The translations under genes were made by a program, and so were the position numbers. Positions 61,445 to 64,000 of a stretch of DNA of 64,000 nt are shown one piece after another. The first letter of the stretch is position 1. Each line of letters begins with the position of its first letter. Source of the stretch: Myxococcus stipitatus DSM 14675 (GTDB lineage: Bacteria > Myxococcota > Myxococcia > Myxococcales > Myxococcaceae); contig NC_020126.1 in the NCBI RefSeq assembly GCF_000331735.1, positions 8,869,501 to 8,933,500 on the forward strand, written 5' to 3'. The notes under the pieces are model-generated. The model was given only the letters and a program-made list of their open reading frames with translations, had not been told where the DNA came from and ran no database searches.

Positions 61445-62169
61445 GCGGCCTCCAGTCGCTGGGCCACGACGTGGGAGCCGGACGGCAGCGACTCCACGCG
61501 GTGCTCCACCAGGGCGATGATGCGCGCGGCCACGTCCTCGGGCCGGGCCAGCGTCGCGCAGTCAGCCTCCGGCATGGCGGCGGCGTGCATCCGCGTGTCC
61601 ATCTCCCCCGGGTCCACGCTGAGGAAGCGCACGTCGGTGCCCTCCAATTCCGCGGCCCAGATGCGCCCCAGGTGCTCCAGCGCGCTCTTGGACACGCTGT
61701 ACGCGCCCCAGCGGGGATAGGCCGCCACCGCCGCGTCCGAGCTGATGTTGAGCACCAGCCCGCCTCCGCGCACCAGCATGTTGCCCACCACCGCCTTCGT
61801 GAGCCGGAAGGGCCCCACCAGGTTCACCTCCAGCACCCGGTGGAGGTCCTCGCACGCGGTATCCAGGAGCAGGGGCAGCGGCGTGGGCCCCAGCACGCTG
61901 GCGTTGTTCACCAGCACGTCCAGCGGCCCCACCAAGGACGTGGCCACGCCCACCATCCGGTAGATGGATTCCTTGTCCCCCACGTCGTAGGCCAGCGCGT
62001 GGACGGGGAGCCCTTCGGCTCGAAGCGGCTCCACCGCCTCCTCCATGTCCGCGGTGTGCCGGGCCACGCCCACCACCTTCGCGCCTCGCCTGGCGAAGTG
62101 CTCCATGAGCGCGCGCCCCAGTCCTCGGCTCGCCCCGGTGACGAGCACCGCCTTTCCAGTCAGCTTCAT
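61441..62169 (-). CDS. Short-chain dehydrogenase/reductase
   Basis: A 242-residue classical SDR: V-T-G-A-S-R-G-L-G-R-A (NAD(P) loop), N-N-A-S-V-L-G, and the catalytic Ser, Tyr and Lys in N-I-S-S-D-A-A-V-A-A-Y-P and Y-S-V-S-K-S-A. An Arg/Lys at the end of strand 2 would favour NADP; this is not certain here. Substrate unknown. It lies upstream of queA in the same - strand unit (4-base overlap) and diverges from the XRE-cupin regulator, whose operator-like sites lie in the shared gap. Confidence 0.92.
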   Translation of the reverse strand: MKLTGKAVLVTGASRGLGRALMEHFARRGAKVVGVARHTADMEEAVEPLRAEGLPVHALAYDVGDKESIYRMVGVATSLVGPLDVLVNNASVLGPTPLPLLLDTACEDLHRVLEVNLVGPFRLTKAVVGNMLVRGGGLVLNISSDAAVAAYPRWGAYSVSKSALEHLGRIWAAELEGTDVRFLSVDPGEMDTRMHAAAMPEADCATLARPEDVAARIIALVEHRVESLPSGSHVVAQRLEAA

Positions 62170-62235
62170 TCGAAAGTCCTCCGTCGGGGGAAGCTAAGGA
62201 CCGGCCGTTGACGAAATGGCGTCACGGTCAATCCT

Positions 62236-62250
62236 TTGGCAGATTGCCAA
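62236..62250. promoter_or_regulatory. Palindrome TTGGCA-N3-TGCCAA, candidate operator
   Basis: A perfect 15-base inverted repeat, TTGGCAGATTGCCAA, just 4 bases before the ATG at 62254 of the XRE-cupin regulator and 67 bases upstream of the divergent SDR start. A second inverted repeat, TGACG-N6-CGTCA, lies at 62209-62224. Such symmetric sites are typical for HTH regulators controlling themselves or a divergent gene. Confidence 0.6.
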
Positions 62251-62253
62251 TCC

Positions 62254-62817
62254 ATGGCCATGGACGACGAGGACCTACCGAGCAGGTTGGCGCGCAACAT
62301 CCGGACGTTGAGGGAGACCCGAGGGGCCACGCAGGCCCAGCTGTCGAAGCTGGCGGGGGTGCCTCGGGCGACGTGGGCCAACCTGGAGTCCGGGACGTCC
62401 AACCCCACCTTGTCCGTGCTGCACCGCGTGGCGTCCGCGCTCCAGGTGTCGCTGGAGGAGCTGGTGGCGAAGCCTCGCGCCAGCGCGCGGCACTACCCTC
62501 GCGACAGCCTGACGACGCGCGTCCGGGGCGCGGGCCTCTTGCGCAAGCTGCTCCCCGACCCGCTGCCGGGCATGGAGTTCGACCGGGTGGAGCTGGCCGC
62601 CGGCGTGCGCATCACCGGCGTGCCGCATACGCCAGGCACCCGGGAGTACCTGGCCTGTGAGTCCGGGGAGCTGGCGCTCGTCGCCAGCGGGGAGCGCTTC
62701 CTCCTCAAGCCCGGCGACGTCGTCGTCTTCCGAGGCGACCAGAAGCACTCCTACGAGAACCCCGGCACACGCACCGCCGTGGGCTACTCCGTCGTGCTCC
62801 TGACGCCTCCGCTGTAG
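62254..62817 (+). CDS. XRE-family regulator with cupin domain
   Basis: A 187-residue protein. Residues about 10-64 are a helix-turn-helix domain (L-A-R-N-I-R-T-L-R-E-T-R-G-A-T-Q-A-Q-L-S, then V-P-R-A-T-W-A-N-L-E-S-G-T-S-N-P), and residues about 110-180 are a cupin barrel (L-K-P-G-D-V-V-V-F-R-G-D-Q-K-H-S-Y). This fusion is a common regulator type that binds a small ligand in the cupin. The likely targets are the divergent SDR-queA unit and itself. Start at 62254 or the ATG at 62260; a TTG at 62236 falls inside the palindrome. Confidence 0.92.
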   Translation: MAMDDEDLPSRLARNIRTLRETRGATQAQLSKLAGVPRATWANLESGTSNPTLSVLHRVASALQVSLEELVAKPRASARHYPRDSLTTRVRGAGLLRKLLPDPLPGMEFDRVELAAGVRITGVPHTPGTREYLACESGELALVASGERFLLKPGDVVVFRGDQKHSYENPGTRTAVGYSVVLLTPPL

Positions 62818-62828
62818 CGTGTAGCGGC

Positions 62829-63431
62829 TCAGCCCGAGTCGCGGCCGTAGAACCAGGCCGTGAGGGCCAGCCGACGCGCGTGGGTGGGGAGCACCTCGTG
62901 CTCGATGCGCTCGCTCAAGAAGACGACGAGCGTGTCCAGCATCGGGGGGATGTCGACGGGCGGAAGGTCCTTGGGATGCAGCCGCAGGACGCCGCCGTGC
63001 TCCGTCTTCCAGGCCTCGTTGGCGTACCAGATGGCCGTGGCCCTGCGGTTGGACTGTCCGGGGAAGGCGTCGACGTGGCGCGAGTAGTGCGCCCCTCCGC
63101 CCGGGTAACACGCGAGCTGCAAGTCGAAGCGCCCCAGGCCGAGATAGGCCCCCTCCGAGAGGGCACGTCCCAGCAGGGCGAAGCGCTCTCTCAGAGCGCC
63201 CAGCGCGGTGTCCGGCTCGGGTTCCACCCAGCCGATGAGGTCACCGCGCACGCTGGAATCCTGGGTCTTGTCCGCGCCCCTCCGGATTCCCGCGGCATGC
63301 AACACTCCAGATTCGGCCCTCGCCAGCGCTTCTGCCCGCGCGGCGAGGGCGGCTTCATTCCCGATGAAGAAGGGACGCGTGAAGAATCCACGCGTCCCCA
63401 ATGCCTCCACTTCCAGGTCCGTCAGCTCCAC
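62829..63431 (-). CDS. 2-oxoglutarate-Fe(II) dioxygenase, prolyl 4-hydroxylase-like
   Basis: A 200-residue protein with the double-stranded beta-helix fold: iron His and Asp in H-Y-S-R-H-V-D-A-F-P-G-Q, the second iron His in R-I-E-H-E-V, and the 2-oxoglutarate Arg in R-R-L-A-L-T-A-W-F-Y-G. W-Y-A-N-E-A-W and G-G-V-L-R-L are also standard. It hydroxylates a peptide or small molecule. GTG 63431 follows GAAAGGGG with the right spacing; the open frame further upstream is not protein-like. Divergent from the last gene in the window. Confidence 0.9.
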   Translation of the reverse strand: MELTDLEVEALGTRGFFTRPFFIGNEAALAARAEALARAESGVLHAAGIRRGADKTQDSSVRGDLIGWVEPEPDTALGALRERFALLGRALSEGAYLGLGRFDLQLACYPGGGAHYSRHVDAFPGQSNRRATAIWYANEAWKTEHGGVLRLHPKDLPPVDIPPMLDTLVVFLSERIEHEVLPTHARRLALTAWFYGRDSG

Positions 63432-63516
63432 ACGTGCCCCTTTCAGCAACGTGCCACCTACACGTCCGCACCGTGCCCCAGACGCTGGCCGCGAGGAAGC
63501 GGATACACTCGGCGCC

Positions 63517-64000
63517 ATGGCGAACCTCTCGCGAATCCTCGGTCCGCTCCTGGGTGTCGCCGCCGGAGTCCTGGTGGCGGGCTGGTTCATGAAGCCCACG
63601 CCTGCCTCCCTGCCCGACACCGCGTCGGTGGTGCAGCAGATGCGCGAGGTGGCGAGGCTGGAGACGCTGCAGGTCTCCCTCTACAAGAAGGTCACCTTCA
63701 CGCCCGAGCCCGAGGCCACCGATGCCCTCTGGAAGGACGTGGTGAACTGGGCCCGGCACACGCTCCAGAACCCGCATGGCCGCGCCATCGTCTTCGCGGA
63801 CGCGCACCTGGGCTTCGACTTCCAGCGCATCGGCCCGTCGAGCCTCCACGTCGTAGGCACGAAGGTGCAGGTGGTGCTGCCCCCCGTCGACGTGCGCGTG
63901 GAGCTGCGACCCGGGGAGACGGAGGTCATCGACTCCAACCTGGACAGCACGCAGACGGCGCAACTGTTGGAGAAAGCGAAGGTCGCCTTCGAGCGGGATG
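63517..64000 (+). CDS. DUF4230 protein, 3' truncated
   Basis: The first 161 codons of a gene running out of the window. Residues 8-24 are a hydrophobic segment (signal anchor: L-G-P-L-L-G-V-A-A-G-V-L-V-A-G-W-F). The following part, with V-V-Q-Q-M-R-E-V-A-R-L-E-T-L, the aromatic K-V-T-F, and V-V-L-P-P-V-D-V-R-V-E-L, matches the DUF4230 family of envelope-anchored proteins of unknown function. It diverges from the oxygenase gene. Confidence 0.8.
   Translation, partial: MANLSRILGPLLGVAAGVLVAGWFMKPTPASLPDTASVVQQMREVARLETLQVSLYKKVTFTPEPEATDALWKDVVNWARHTLQNPHGRAIVFADAHLGFDFQRIGPSSLHVVGTKVQVVLPPVDVRVELRPGETEVIDSNLDSTQTAQLLEKAKVAFERD

Overview
The window is high-GC DNA with densely packed genes and short overlaps. 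It carries two Ser/Thr kinases, one fused to tetratricopeptide-like repeats, a Lys/Ala-rich histone H1-like protein, hybrid two-component proteins and a large contractile-injection locus. Together these suggest a myxobacterium, probably of the Myxococcaceae. That is an inference from gene content; there is no rRNA to confirm it.

Bases 2-23393 hold the distal half of an extracellular contractile injection system (eCIS, phage-tail-like) operon on the + strand. It starts inside the AAA+ ATPase. It continues with a small unknown protein, a 2594-residue protein with two eCIS-core (DUF4157) domains, a pentapeptide-repeat protein, an Afp7/CIS-tube-like protein, a LysM-like protein, a spike split into hub and OB-fold genes, a PAAR-like tip, a gp25 baseplate protein, two baseplate J-like proteins, a tail-protein-I/beta-repeat protein and a DUF6519 protein with Ig-like modules. 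Most genes overlap by 4 bases or are nearly abutting. A strong hairpin follows the last gene. Sheath and tube genes would lie upstream, outside the window.

After a 0.75-kb spacer without genes, bases 24180-28184 form a second + strand cassette. It has a DUF2169 adaptor, a thiolase-fold ketosynthase-like protein lacking the expected catalytic residues, an AHH/HNH-type predicted nuclease toxin, an Imm11-type immunity protein and a DUF4150 PAAR-like protein. This is the layout of a type VI secretion effector-immunity module, but no VgrG or other T6SS structural gene is next to it. A WD40 protein and tRNA-Pro(CGG), with its own promoter and terminator, follow on the - strand.

From 29.5 kb onward the content is chromosomal housekeeping and signalling. 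It includes a receiver protein, rpe, a GAF/HD-GYP protein, pyruvate kinase, a SprT-like protein, an NFACT protein, the H1-like protein, a GH1 glycosidase, a Dus enzyme, an M50 protease, a fatty-acid desaturase, an ECF sigma factor with a zinc-type membrane anti-sigma, a ClC channel, a GNAT protein, a peroxiredoxin, an amidohydrolase, two Ser/Thr kinases, a ChbG-like deacetylase, a hybrid histidine kinase, queF, a PLD-type synthase, Ppx/GppA, a zinc dehydrogenase, queA, an SDR, an XRE-cupin regulator, a 2OG-Fe(II) oxygenase and a partial DUF4230 protein.

The most unusual items are the giant double eCIS-core protein with an (Arg-Gly)10 tract and an unassigned C-terminal region, the pseudo-ketosynthase inside the effector cassette, an HD-GYP domain split by about 100 residues, and proteins missing key residues (an amidohydrolase lacking two metal ligands, a receiver domain lacking its Asp). 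GC-rich hairpins also overlap the stop codons of converging genes at several places.
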